NCBI RefSeq assembly: GCF_900110865.1
Contig: NZ_FOFD01000001.1
Coordinates: 868,001-932,000 of the forward strand
Source of the DNA: Natrinema salaciae
GTDB taxonomy: Archaea; Halobacteriota; Halobacteria; Halobacteriales; Natrialbaceae
DNA: 64,000 nucleotides
Direction of reading: 5' to 3'
The translations under genes were made by a program, and so were the position numbers. Under the pieces are notes generated by a model. The model was not told the DNA's origin. It saw only the letters and a list, made by a program, of their open reading frames with translations, and searched no databases. This document shows, one piece after another, positions 31,980 through 41,141 of the stretch (its first letter is position 1; every line of letters begins with the position of its first letter).

Positions 31980-33505
31980 AGGTTCTCGGTACAGGTGCCG
32001 CTCGGACAGCGGCCGTCGGCGTGCGCGCGAAACGTCGGTTCGAACTCGTCTATCGCCGTGATCACCGGGCGCGGCGCGTGCGCGCCGATCCGGCAGTTGC
32101 TCGTCCGCTCCATCGTGCGGCCGAGTTCGCGGATCTTCGCGAGCTCGAACGACCCCCGGTAGACGTCGCGCAGCAGTTCGGTGAGCTGTTTCGTCCCCTC
32201 GCGTCCGGGGACGCAGCGGCCGCTGTTCTCGGTGGCCGCGAACCGCGCGCGCTCGCCGGCCGTCGCGACCGCACACCGGTCCTCGTTCAGCAACTCGACC
32301 ACACCCTCCGTCCCGAGGCCGGCCGCAGCCAGCGTCTCCGCCGTCGCGCTCACCTCGAGCGTCTCGGTGATGCCGCCGAAGATGTCGCCCACACAGGCCA
32401 TCTTGAGCGCCCCGTCGAGTGCGACGGCCTCGCGGACGGCCGCGAGGCTGTCGTCGGACGCGAGTTCGACGGTCGCCGGTGCCGCCACGTCGCCGGTGAC
32501 GGTGAACAGGCGGGTGCCGGGATCTCGGTCGGTTCCGGACGGCGCGTCGTCCTGGAGCGCCCGTCGGGCCTGGAGCACCGTCCGCACGGAGTGGACCGCC
32601 GTCGGGCGGCCGTACAGGCCGTGGACCGCCGGCGACGGCGGCTGGATCCGCGGTTCGATCCGGTCGTTGCCCTCCAGGGCTTCGAGCGCCGCGGTCGGCT
32701 CGCCGGCGCGGTACTCGTCGGGGCCGGCGACCAGCTGCGGAACGACGGGGAGGACGTCGGCGGCCGCGTCGACGGCCGACTCGAGGTGGCGGTGGAGCCC
32801 GGTCTCGGTCTCGTTGACGGAGAGCACCGCGTCGACCGCGCCGACGTGCTCGGCGATCGCCGCGATCCCGTCGAGGACGGCGATCGGCGCACCTTCGAGC
32901 AGCGTCCGGTCGACCCGCTGTCGGTCGTCGGTATCGTTGGCGTTGACGACGACGACGGGGTCGCCGTCCGTCTCGCGGATCGCGGTCCAGGTCTCGTCGA
33001 CCGCCTCGTCGGCGGCCGCGTCGCCGCGACCACGGCCGAGCAATCCAGCGTCACCGACCGCGGCCGCATCGCGCTCGAGCGACACGAGGTCGTAGTCGTC
33101 GGGGGCCAGCGGGTCGACCCACCCGCACGGCCCGAGGACGTCACGCCGGCCGACGGACAGCGGGCCGGTTTCGGGGACGGGAAGCGACCCCGTTCCCGGG
33201 TCGTGTTCGACGACCGCGGCGGCGGCGTCGGCCAGTACCTCACCGGTCTCGAGCGCGTCGACGACGGCGTCGACCGTCTCGGGACCGGGGTCGGGATGGA
33301 AGGCCGTACGGCCGTCGACGGTGGCGAGCACCAGCGGCTCGTACGCGGCGATTCCAGTCGGTCCCGTCCGAACGACCGGGACGGCGTCGCTCGTCCGGCG
33401 CGCGGTTTCGAAGGCGGGTTCGCGGTCGGCGGCCGTCGGGTGGGTCGAGACCCTGCAGACCGGCGATCGATCGCCCGCGGGCGCAGTATCGGTCACTGCT
33501 ACCAT
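31976..33505 (-). CDS. Degenerate NuoF-like subunit of formate dehydrogenase
   Basis: The 509-residue protein is a NuoF/HoxF homologue with eroded motifs. GLLGRGRGDAAADEAVDETW stands where NuoF has the GRGGAGFP FMN loop, and NANDTDDRQRVDRTLLEG where NuoF has NADExxPG...DR.LLEG. An SLBB-like region contains GRPTAVHSVRTVL. The N3 cluster motif ESCGxCxPCRxG reads ENSGRCVPGREG, leaving Cys431 and the distal Cys471; CPSGTC (500-505) ends the protein. FMN, NADH and 4Fe-4S binding are therefore doubtful. It is cotranscribed with fdhA (ATGA overlap). It may be a structural partner using another electron acceptor. Confidence 0.83.
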   Translation of the reverse strand: MVAVTDTAPAGDRSPVCRVSTHPTAADREPAFETARRTSDAVPVVRTGPTGIAAYEPLVLATVDGRTAFHPDPGPETVDAVVDALETGEVLADAAAAVVEHDPGTGSLPVPETGPLSVGRRDVLGPCGWVDPLAPDDYDLVSLERDAAAVGDAGLLGRGRGDAAADEAVDETWTAIRETDGDPVVVVNANDTDDRQRVDRTLLEGAPIAVLDGIAAIAEHVGAVDAVLSVNETETGLHRHLESAVDAAADVLPVVPQLVAGPDEYRAGEPTAALEALEGNDRIEPRIQPPSPAVHGLYGRPTAVHSVRTVLQARRALQDDAPSGTDRDPGTRLFTVTGDVAAPATVELASDDSLAAVREAVALDGALKMACVGDIFGGITETLEVSATAETLAAAGLGTEGVVELLNEDRCAVATAGERARFAATENSGRCVPGREGTKQLTELLRDVYRGSFELAKIRELGRTMERTSNCRIGAHAPRPVITAIDEFEPTFRAHADGRCPSGTCTENL

Positions 33506-33647
33506 CTTGGGTTCGGGTTACTTCTGTTTGGTTATCTATCGGGGTCGTCGGCTCGCAGTACCGACGGGGGACCGCGGTGACGACGACCGTCGGCCAGCCC
33601 GCGAACCGGACCACACCGGTTTAGTCCCTCGAGAACGGCGTTCGGGT

Positions 33648-33920
33648 ATGACGACCCCGCGATTCGAAGCGGTGAAGACGGAAGCCGCGTCGGCACTTAC
33701 GGACGACGACCTCCGCTCGGTGTACACCGGCCTCGTCCACGAGGACGGTCGGCACGAGTACTACCTCGGGAACGACACCGAAGCCGCCGCCGAACTCCGC
33801 GAGGCCGCGGCGGTCCAGCTCGGAATGCTGACGCGCGTCCTCGCGGACCGCTCCGACAGCACCGTCGAGGAGATCGCGGAACTCGCCGTCGAACGGGCCG
33901 AAGGGATGGAACTGCGGTGA
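33648..33920 (+). CDS. Small helical protein next to formate dehydrogenase
   Basis: The 90-residue protein is acidic and mainly helical: LTDDDLRSVYTGLVHEDGRH, ELREAAAVQLGMLTRVLADR and VEEIAELAVERAEGMEL. No catalytic, cysteine or membrane motif is present. It is divergent from the formate-dehydrogenase operon across about 140 bp and may share regulation. I start at ATG 33648, as the in-frame reading further upstream enters the divergent promoter. Function is unknown; an adaptor or chaperone role is only a guess. Confidence 0.7.
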   Translation: MTTPRFEAVKTEAASALTDDDLRSVYTGLVHEDGRHEYYLGNDTEAAAELREAAAVQLGMLTRVLADRSDSTVEEIAELAVERAEGMELR

Positions 33921-34061
33921 GGCGGCACGCGGTCGACGTGCCGTCGACGCGTACACGACGCGTGGCTGCGTCACCGGGGACGACCATCGGCGTGCCCCGA
34001 GTCCGCTATCGGAATCGGCGTGTGCGCCACCGGACGGTCTCCGACGCCGTCCCGTCTCGAG

Positions 34062-35885
34062 CTACTCTTCCAGCAGATCGGCGCGCTCGAGTTCGTCCCT
34101 GACGATCGCCCGGATCTCGGCTTCGCTCCGGCCGGTATCGGTCCGCGCAGCGGCCACGTCCTCGTTCAGCGCGGCCAGGAGTTCGAAGACGTCCTCGAGC
34201 TGGTCGTAGGCGGTTTCGTGGTCGCTCTCGAACAGCTCCGGGGACAGCGCCGCCGTCTCGGGATCGCCCTCGCGTTCGACGGCGATCGGGGTGAGCCGGC
34301 GGCTCCGGGTGACGGACCCGACGCTGTCGACGTTTTTCGCGAGGTGGTTCCCGAGGTGTTCCTGCGCGTAGTCCGGGCCGTGGATCAACGCGATCGTCTC
34401 CGGGTCGACGGTCCGCGCGAACTCGAGCAGCCCGTGCTGGGCGGCGTGCCCGCTCAGCCCGTCGACCGTCGCGACCCACTCGCTGGGGATCGTTACGCGC
34501 GTGCGCGGTTCGCTCCCGTCCTCGGTCGCGATCCAGGTCACGGTATCGGCGGCGGGCCAGTCGGTCCCGAAGGGGTCGGCGTCGGTGGTGAACCGGACCT
34601 CGTCGGTCCCGGCGTCGACCTGGTTCCGGATCGTCCGCCCGACCGTCTGCTGGGCCTGATAGCCCGTGAGCAGCACCGTTGCGGCGTGGAACCGCGACGC
34701 CATTTCGACGAGATAGCGCGGGGAGTTCCCGCCGGTCAGCATCCCCGACGGCGCGACGATTATCGGTACCCGCCCGCCCGTTGCCGGGTCGGCGTCCTCG
34801 AGAATCGCCCGCCGATCGGCGTCGGACTGCGGGAACTCGACCTGCGGCGGCGAGAACGGGGTCGCGTCCCCACTCTCCCGCGCTCGGTTCGCGATGGCGT
34901 CGTCCACATACTCGCTCGTCACGTACTCGTGATACAGCGCCGTCGCCTCCTGTGCCAGTCCGTCGACGACGAGACGCACGCGGTCGCCGAGATCGTTCGG
35001 TAACGTGTGGAGCCGATTGGAAAACAGCAACTGGAGCGTCTGTGCGCGGCCCACGGCGAAGGTCGGGATCAGAACAGGTTTCCGATCGTTCAACGCCCGC
35101 TCGACGGCCTCGTAGATCGCCGCCTGTGCGTCGTCGAACGACGTGTGGCTGTGGGTCGCCCCGTACGTCGACTCGAGGAGGAGGAGATCCGCCTGCGGCG
35201 GCGGTGTGATGTCGGGCAGGTGGTCGGCGCGGCCGCCGAGATCGCCGGAGAAGACGACGCGGTAGCCGCTCGTCTGGAGCATGAGCCACGCCGAGCCGAG
35301 CAGGTGGGCGGCGTTGCCCAGTTGAAACACCAGCGGGTCCGAGTCGACCGACGCCGCGACGGCTTCGACGCGCCCGCCGCCGTAGTCGACGGGTTCGAAC
35401 CGCTCGAGCACCGCCGAGACGTCCGCCCGCGTGAACCGCTGGCACCCGCCCCGTCGGTTCGCCTCCCGGCGGTGGATCGTCAACGAGTCCTCGAGTAGCG
35501 TCTCCGCGAGATCGATCGTCGGCCGCGTCGCGACGATCGGCGCGTCGTCGTCGAGCAGGCCGCGCGCCTCCAGGACCGGCAGCCCGCCGCAGTGATCGAT
35601 GTGGGCGTGGGTGAGAAAGACCGCATCGACCGATTCGGGGTCGAGCCCGCGGAAATCGGGGTAGTCGCCGCCGTCGCCCTGGTTCAGGCCGCAGTCCACG
35701 AGGTAGGTGCCGTACTCGGTATCGACCTGATAACAGCTCCGACCGACTTCTCGGTCGCCGCCGCGGGGCGTGACGACCATCGGTCTGTCCGCGGACGGGC
35801 GGATATCGGCGTGCTCGAGCGGGTCGAACGCCGGCCCCGCGTCGGCGGGAAGCCACGGCGCGTCCCGGTTTATTCCGGTCATCAT
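34062..35885 (-). CDS. MBL-fold beta-CASP nuclease
   Basis: The 607-residue protein combines a metallo-beta-lactamase core and a beta-CASP domain, as in CPSF73/RNase J-type nucleases. The metal motif is FLTHAHIDHCGGLPVL near residue 105; FSGDLGGRADHLP supplies the second Asp. The beta-CASP motifs are LLLESTYGATHSH, IPTFAVGRAQTLQLLF and VTSGMLTGG-like VAPSGMLTGGNSPR, with a closing LSGHAAQHGLLEF His motif. A C-terminal acidic helical tail extends past the core. It probably processes or degrades RNA. Two ATGs (35885, 35882) precede MTGINRDAPW; either gives the same protein within one residue. Confidence 0.87.
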   Translation of the reverse strand: MMTGINRDAPWLPADAGPAFDPLEHADIRPSADRPMVVTPRGGDREVGRSCYQVDTEYGTYLVDCGLNQGDGGDYPDFRGLDPESVDAVFLTHAHIDHCGGLPVLEARGLLDDDAPIVATRPTIDLAETLLEDSLTIHRREANRRGGCQRFTRADVSAVLERFEPVDYGGGRVEAVAASVDSDPLVFQLGNAAHLLGSAWLMLQTSGYRVVFSGDLGGRADHLPDITPPPQADLLLLESTYGATHSHTSFDDAQAAIYEAVERALNDRKPVLIPTFAVGRAQTLQLLFSNRLHTLPNDLGDRVRLVVDGLAQEATALYHEYVTSEYVDDAIANRARESGDATPFSPPQVEFPQSDADRRAILEDADPATGGRVPIIVAPSGMLTGGNSPRYLVEMASRFHAATVLLTGYQAQQTVGRTIRNQVDAGTDEVRFTTDADPFGTDWPAADTVTWIATEDGSEPRTRVTIPSEWVATVDGLSGHAAQHGLLEFARTVDPETIALIHGPDYAQEHLGNHLAKNVDSVGSVTRSRRLTPIAVEREGDPETAALSPELFESDHETAYDQLEDVFELLAALNEDVAAARTDTGRSEAEIRAIVRDELERADLLEE

Positions 35886-36086
35886 TGGACGATGCGGAGC
35901 GGCCCACATGGGTCTTCGGTTGTCGAGTTGACAGTCGAACGCTGCCGGCCGACGACGTCGCGTTCGACGCCACACCCCGGTCCCGAGGCGACCGGAAGCG
36001 ATCGCGACCGCCCGGCGGTCGTGGCCGACCGGGCGAACCGAAAAGCGTATTTCACCGCTCTCGAACCACGTGGCAACGGCCCCCGC

Positions 36087-36389
36087 ATGACACTCGATCG
36101 CTCCCGAACGGACCGCGACGCCGCAACACCCCACCGCGACGACCGGCCGGTCCTCGAGTCGCGGCGGCGACGGCTGGTCGCGTACTGTCGGCACAACGGA
36201 GAGCGGATCTGTCGCGATACGGCGGTGCTGGTCGCCTGGGCGCTGGTGATGACGATCTGGATCCGGGGGTTCGGCGTGCCGCGCTGGTTGTGCTACGTCG
36301 TCACCTTCGTCGGCGTCGTGGCCTACACGCAGGCGACGACGCCGTGGTCCCGGCCGTACGTGAGCCCGGACGATTTCGACGCGCGGTGA
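36087..36389 (+). CDS. Small membrane protein, unknown
   Basis: The 100-residue protein has a basic, Arg-rich N-terminal 40 residues, then two predicted membrane helices (AVLVAWALVMTIWIRGFGV and CYVVTFVGVVAYTQA) and a short acidic end, PYVSPDDFDAR. The layout suggests a cytoplasmic N-terminus with DNA- or lipid-contacting charge. It is divergent from the nuclease gene and convergent with the membrane protein at 36444. No known family is recognised, although similar small proteins occur in haloarchaea. Confidence 0.65.
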   Translation: MTLDRSRTDRDAATPHRDDRPVLESRRRRLVAYCRHNGERICRDTAVLVAWALVMTIWIRGFGVPRWLCYVVTFVGVVAYTQATTPWSRPYVSPDDFDAR

Positions 36390-36443
36390 CCGACGATCGG
36401 ACGGTTCTTTTCGGCCCCCTCGCGACCGGGAACTGACGCGTCG

Positions 36444-37565
36444 TCAGAGGAATCGAAGCAGCGGGACGAGCAGCGTCACGACCCAGAGGAGCACGCCCAT
36501 CCGCACGAAGCCGTGGTCTTCGGGATCGATCCGTTCCGCGTGCGACGCGCCGACGGCGATGAACCCGAGTGCGACCGCCGTCGAGAGCCGGTGGACGAAC
36601 ACGTTGACCGGCAGTCGCGTCACCCCGAGGAACGTGTAGTCGAGCAGGATCGCCGTCGCGAAGCCGATCGAGCCGGCCGCGAAGGCCGTCTGCCGGTCGA
36701 GCGGTCGCGCGAAGGAGTAGGCACAGACCGGCAGCCCGACGGCGAGCAGGGGGTAGAACGAGCCGGCGATGAGCCGCGGGTCGACGTCGCCGGTCCGCGT
36801 TTCGACGGCGACCGCGCCGAACCGAACGAACAGGTAGAGTCCGATCAGCGACCCGGCCAGCAGGAACGCGTGACGGAGGCGCGGGGCGACCAGCGCTCGA
36901 GGGGCGGTTCGCGACGCGACCCGGCCGATCAGCACCGCGCCCGGGAGAAGCCCGACCATCGCGAGCCGAGACGGGAGGCCGCCGTCGCCGAGGTCGATGA
37001 TCGTCACCCAGCCGTTGGCATCCGAGCCGCGGTCGTTGCCGAGGTGGACGCGCCGCAGGTCGGAGACGTACCGACGATCCCTGAACTCGCGTTCGACGTA
37101 CTGCTGGGAGTCCTCGACGCTGTTGACCGTGTGACTGAGCCGAAACCAGTCCCAGTGTTCCTGGTGAGCCTGGATCGCCGTCCACTCGTCGCCGTCGTCG
37201 GGGGACGCGTAGGCGCGAATGTGGTGACGAGAGCCGAGATACTCCCCATCGTGTAACTGGTAGCTCTCGTCGAGCCACCGTCCGCCGGTCGGATCGTCGT
37301 CGGCGACGTAGACGTATCGGGTCGAGCCGTCGGCGCGTCCCCAGGCGGTCGCCGTGCCGACGATTTCGTCGTCCGTCTCGACGCCCACGTCTTCCTGTTC
37401 CGGCGCGGTCTCGTTCCACTCGCCGCGGCTCCGTTCCTCCAGATGTCGACGCGTGTCCGCCGGATCGCCGGCGATGATCACGTTGATCGGGAGGGTGCGT
37501 TCCTCGAACGTCGTCGCCGGACTCGTGTACGGCCACAGCGACGAATCGTTATCGACGGTCGCCAT
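36444..37565 (-). CDS. Exported-domain and multi-helix membrane protein
   Basis: The 373-residue protein has a soluble N-terminal part of about 190 residues (a Trp/Tyr-rich sequence such as HQEHWDWFRLSHTVNSVEDS), then seven hydrophobic helices from about residue 200 to the end. The start is uncertain. At the ATG 37565 the protein lacks a signal. Directly upstream in frame, however, codons encode a typical signal-like stretch (TLLALGALVVVLVALSLGSA) but no ATG, GTG or TTG before a TGA. The true start may be noncanonical, or an indel hides it. It lies at the edge of the glycosyltransferase cluster. Function is unknown. Confidence 0.7.
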   Translation of the reverse strand: MATVDNDSSLWPYTSPATTFEERTLPINVIIAGDPADTRRHLEERSRGEWNETAPEQEDVGVETDDEIVGTATAWGRADGSTRYVYVADDDPTGGRWLDESYQLHDGEYLGSRHHIRAYASPDDGDEWTAIQAHQEHWDWFRLSHTVNSVEDSQQYVEREFRDRRYVSDLRRVHLGNDRGSDANGWVTIIDLGDGGLPSRLAMVGLLPGAVLIGRVASRTAPRALVAPRLRHAFLLAGSLIGLYLFVRFGAVAVETRTGDVDPRLIAGSFYPLLAVGLPVCAYSFARPLDRQTAFAAGSIGFATAILLDYTFLGVTRLPVNVFVHRLSTAVALGFIAVGASHAERIDPEDHGFVRMGVLLWVVTLLVPLLRFL

Positions 37566-37989
37566 GGGCTGGTGTCGCTCGGCCGACGAGTCGCCGGACG
37601 AGGTGGTCGCGGCCGAGCCGAGACTCAGCGCGACGAGAACGACGACTAGCGCACCGAGCGCGAGCAGCGTTCGTCGGTCGATGAGGCGTCACCCCCGTCA
37701 GCGAGTGTTCGCGTACCCATGGCTGGAACGACGGGTCCGTTCCCGTCTCGAGGTACGTATCACCCTCTCCGGTTCACTTATAACCCTTCTCTTCCGCCGC
37801 TTCAGGCCGTCTATCCCTGAGATTCACGTTTCCCAACCGGTCGATCGCGGCGCCGACGGTGAGCGGGCAAGCGGAGAACGGCGACCGGGCTCGAGAGTCC
37901 GAGCGCGGCGACGAAGATTCGGAGCGACGACGATTAGGACGGAGTCGAGAATCGGAGCGTGGAGGGCGCGAGCGGGCGATCGACCGCCG
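37566..37989. other. Intergenic region before glycosyltransferase cluster
   Basis: These 424 bp hold the signal-like in-frame extension of the upstream membrane protein (about 37566-37690 on the minus strand). Beyond that is Arg/Glu-codon-like GC-rich DNA without a convincing gene. Confidence 0.5.
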
Positions 37990-39087
37990 TCAGCTCCGTT
38001 CTTCTTCGGAGAGCCGCCACGGACTCTCCACGTCCACGGCGACCTCGTCCCTCGAGAGCGGGACGTTGTGGTAGAGTTGCTCGAGGTGGGTCATGGTGTA
38101 GTCGACGGAGTAGCGTTCGACGGCGGCCCTGGTCTCGCGGTCGGTCGCCAGACACGTCTCGACGGCCTCGACCATCGAGTCGAGATCGCCGTACGCGAAC
38201 CGCTCGCCGTTGTCGTCGCCGATCGTCTGGTCGAACGGCGGGACGTCGGCGGCCGCGACGGGCGTCCCGCAGGCGTTGGCCTCGAGCGTCGAGAGCCCGA
38301 GGGTGTCTGCGGTCGAGGCCGTCAGGAAGGCGTCGATCGAGGAGTAGAACACCGGTAACTCCTCGCGGGGGAGGAACTCGCGGAGTTCGACGTTGTCCGG
38401 GGCGTTCCGCTCGAGGCAGCCCCGGTAGGGACCCTCGCCGACGACGACGAAGTCGTACTCGGGCAGCTCCTCGGCGACGCGGAGGATCTCGCTGACGTTC
38501 TTCTCCATGCTGAGCCGCCCGCTGTAGCCGACGACCGTCCGGTCGGGATACCAGTCCGTCTCGGTCGGCCGGAAGAAGTCCATGTCGATCCCGACCGGCA
38601 ACTGGACGTGTTCGACGTCGCGTTCGATCCGTTCCGTCGACGCGGTCACGACGTCGAAGCTCCGGAGGAACGCGTCCTCCACGGGAACGTACAGCTTCGA
38701 GAGGAGCGCCGCGGCCGACTCGAGTTTGATGCTCTGGTGGAAGTACTCCTCGAGTGGCGTGTGGTGCGTGTAGATCGTCGGGAGGTCGTGTTTCCAGGCG
38801 TAGTACCGACCGAGAACCCCGATCGGTGCGGGGCCGTGACAGTGGACGACGTCGAGGTCGGGAAGCGTCGCGGTTCGTCTGGTGAGCGGGATCCGATAGC
38901 CCGCGTAGAAGGGGTTCGGGAGCGACGTGACCGGGAACTCGCGCTCCCCCGGTTCGTAGTCGCCGTCCGGGTAGACGACGTACACCTCGTGTCCCTTCCG
39001 CTCTAGCTCCTCCCGCCAGAGCTTGATCGTGTACGTTACACCGTCGATCTCGGGGAAATAACTGTCCGTAAAGAATCCGATTTTCAT
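37990..39087 (-). CDS. Glycosyltransferase family 4, envelope glycan
   Basis: The 365-residue GT-B enzyme has the GT4 layout: MKIGFFTDSYFPEIDGVTYT at the N-terminus, DVVHCHGPAPIGVLGRYY in the acceptor domain, and the donor region VVVGEGPYRGCLERNAPDNV. The EX7E motif is seen as ASTADTLGLSTLEANACGTP. It probably transfers an activated sugar to a lipid or protein-linked glycan at the cytoplasmic face. No membrane helix is present. It follows directly on the second GT4 gene (stop at 39088, ATG at 39087), so both are cotranscribed. Confidence 0.89.
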   Translation of the reverse strand: MKIGFFTDSYFPEIDGVTYTIKLWREELERKGHEVYVVYPDGDYEPGEREFPVTSLPNPFYAGYRIPLTRRTATLPDLDVVHCHGPAPIGVLGRYYAWKHDLPTIYTHHTPLEEYFHQSIKLESAAALLSKLYVPVEDAFLRSFDVVTASTERIERDVEHVQLPVGIDMDFFRPTETDWYPDRTVVGYSGRLSMEKNVSEILRVAEELPEYDFVVVGEGPYRGCLERNAPDNVELREFLPREELPVFYSSIDAFLTASTADTLGLSTLEANACGTPVAAADVPPFDQTIGDDNGERFAYGDLDSMVEAVETCLATDRETRAAVERYSVDYTMTHLEQLYHNVPLSRDEVAVDVESPWRLSEEERS

Positions 39088-40071
39088 TCAGGCCACCTCC
39101 TCGTACAGCGATCGGTATCGGTCCGCGACCGCCGCGAGCGAGAACTCCTCGCTCCGGCGGGCCGCGTTCGTTCCGAGCCGGTCACGGAGCGCGGGGTCCG
39201 TGAGCCGCTCCAGCGCGGCCTCGAACCCGCTCACACCTGCGTCGGACACCTTCAAGCAGTCGTCGCCGTCCTCGAGCCACGAGAACGTCTCGATGTCCCG
39301 GACGAGGATCGGCTTCCCCGCGGTCATCGCCTCCAACAGCGCGATGCCCTCGTTTTCCTCGTGCGTGGGGAAACAGAAGATGTCGCCCGCCGCGTACGCA
39401 CCGCGGATGTCGTCGACGTAGCCGGTGAAGGTGCAGTTGTCCGGCGAGTTGTCGATCAATCTCGTCGTCTCTCGTCCCTTCAGCGACCGGTCGAGCGGCC
39501 CGAACCACGCGAAGTCCAGCTCCGGCAGCCGCCGAGCCAGCTCGACGAACGTCTCGAGCCCCTTGCGCTTGATGACGTGACCGACGAGGAAGACCGTGGG
39601 CGGCTCGAGATCGTACCGCTCGCGGTACGTCGCTTCCAGCGACTCGAACCCCTCGAGCTTCTCGCGGTCGACCCCGTTCGAGACGACGGTCGTCGGCGTG
39701 TCAGTGTAGGTCTCGATCAGCCGCCGGTTGTACGCCGACGGACAGACCAGCGCGTCCGCGAGCCCGTAGGCCCGCTCGAGATACGGCCGGAGTGGCCTGG
39801 CGAGGGCGTTGGTAAACCGGAAGCTGTCGCCGAAGTCCTCTGCGGTCACGTGCGTGTGCGCGACGACCGGTATCCCCCGAGATCGGGCCCGCCTGGCGTA
39901 CCAGACGGATCGCGGGCCCATGAGGTTACAGTGGAGCACGTCGGCGTCGAGGGTCGGCGACGTCGTGTACGACAGCCCGAGCCGATCGAGCATCTTCCGT
40001 TGATGGACGACGGACTCGCGGATGCCGCCGGTGACGTGCTCCTCGAACTCGAAGTAGTGGCTGACTTTCAT
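39088..40071 (-). CDS. Glycosyltransferase family 4, second enzyme
   Basis: The 327-residue GT-B enzyme begins MKVSHYFEFEEHVTGGIRES, with DVLHCNLMGPRSVWYARRAR in the acceptor half. The donor half has VFLVGHVIKRKGLETFVELA, and the EX7E motif is FPTHEENEGIALLEAMTAGK. It forms a tightly packed pair with the GT4 gene downstream. The ATG at 40071 is preferred over a longer Arg/Pro-rich reading. It probably acts in sequence with its neighbour on a surface glycan or glycolipid; donor and acceptor sugars cannot be inferred. Confidence 0.88.
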   Translation of the reverse strand: MKVSHYFEFEEHVTGGIRESVVHQRKMLDRLGLSYTTSPTLDADVLHCNLMGPRSVWYARRARSRGIPVVAHTHVTAEDFGDSFRFTNALARPLRPYLERAYGLADALVCPSAYNRRLIETYTDTPTTVVSNGVDREKLEGFESLEATYRERYDLEPPTVFLVGHVIKRKGLETFVELARRLPELDFAWFGPLDRSLKGRETTRLIDNSPDNCTFTGYVDDIRGAYAAGDIFCFPTHEENEGIALLEAMTAGKPILVRDIETFSWLEDGDDCLKVSDAGVSGFEAALERLTDPALRDRLGTNAARRSEEFSLAAVADRYRSLYEEVA

Positions 40072-40153
40072 ACCGGGCTCCACCCGTCGTGACCGTCGGC
40101 GGTCGAGGTTGCCAGGCCGAGACGCCGGTCGCTGCATTCCGGTGAGCGCGGCG

Positions 40154-41014
40154 TTACTCGACTTCGAGCCACGGCACCTCCATCAGCGGCGGAATGTGCG
40201 TTTCGATGTGGTGCTCCCAGACGCCCTCCTCGCCGAAGGCCTCCCCGTGGTCGGCGGTCACGACCACCCGACCGTCCAGCTCTTCGACCAGGTCGGCGAC
40301 GGACTCGAGCGCGATCCGCAGGTTCTCCTCGTACAGTTCCAGCGCCGCCTCTCGAGTCCCGTTCTTGACGAGATCGGCCGGGTCGAGTTCGAGCCAGAGG
40401 CCCGCCTTCTGCGCGAGTTCGCTCCCCTCGAGCGTGTTCTCGACTTTCGGGCGGATGGTATCGCCCAGCGAGGAGAGCGCGCCGCCACCGCCGTCGTCCG
40501 CCTCTTCGGCTTCCTCCTGCTTGCGGATCCCCTTCTGGATCTGTTTGAGCTTCTGGCCTTTCCCGCGCGAGAGGTAGGGCGCGTGGGGCTGCATGTAGTG
40601 GATGACCGTCCGCTCGGCCTGCTCGACGGCCGCCCGATTGTCTCGGAACGCCTCCGCCAGGCTCTCCGGCGGAACGGTTCCGAGGTCGTCGTCCCAACCG
40701 GTCTTCCAGACGTCGAAGACGTTCGTGATGTGATCGGACGCCGACCACTCGTAGTCGCAGCTCGCCCCCCACTTGAGTTCGTTCAGCGGAATCCCGAGAT
40801 CGTTGATAAACGGGTTTCCGGAAAAGTACGCGAGATCGTGTTCGTCGGTAAACGTTCGATACGCCCACTCCGGCGTCGACGACCCCGTACTCCATCGCTT
40901 CTCCAACGACCCGTCGAGATACTCGCCGTACACGTCGCTGAACACGTCGTACCGACACGCATCCAGCACGAGACAGTAGTCCCACTCCGATTCGAGGAAG
41001 TGCTGGTCGTCCAT
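40154..41014 (-). CDS. Alkaline phosphatase superfamily protein, short
   Basis: The 286-residue protein begins WDYCLVLDACRYDVFSDVYG, where the Asp binds metal. It has a candidate nucleophile segment STGSSTPEWAYRTFTDEHD near residue 43 and the second metal motif VVVTADHGEAFGEEGVWEHH near residue 257. No signal or membrane helix is seen. Related haloarchaeal proteins are usually found in polysaccharide clusters and may add or remove phospho or sulfo groups on glycans. An extra acidic insertion with Gly4 (EEAEEADDGGGGALSS) lies near residue 170. Confidence 0.8.
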   Translation of the reverse strand: MDDQHFLESEWDYCLVLDACRYDVFSDVYGEYLDGSLEKRWSTGSSTPEWAYRTFTDEHDLAYFSGNPFINDLGIPLNELKWGASCDYEWSASDHITNVFDVWKTGWDDDLGTVPPESLAEAFRDNRAAVEQAERTVIHYMQPHAPYLSRGKGQKLKQIQKGIRKQEEAEEADDGGGGALSSLGDTIRPKVENTLEGSELAQKAGLWLELDPADLVKNGTREAALELYEENLRIALESVADLVEELDGRVVVTADHGEAFGEEGVWEHHIETHIPPLMEVPWLEVE

Positions 41015-41141
41015 TAGTTGTCGCCACCTTTCGAGTCGACCACTGTATTCTTATTGGTTCCTGAAAGTCACCCGGACCGACGTAAAACGGCGATCACGGC
41101 CCGAATACGCCGTCGATCCGAACTCGGTCACGGTGCGCTGC

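Noticed and set aside
30000-33600. Long plus-strand frames opposite the formate dehydrogenase genes
   Set aside because: They are Arg/Val/Asp-rich shadow frames caused by GC-biased third positions of the minus-strand genes.
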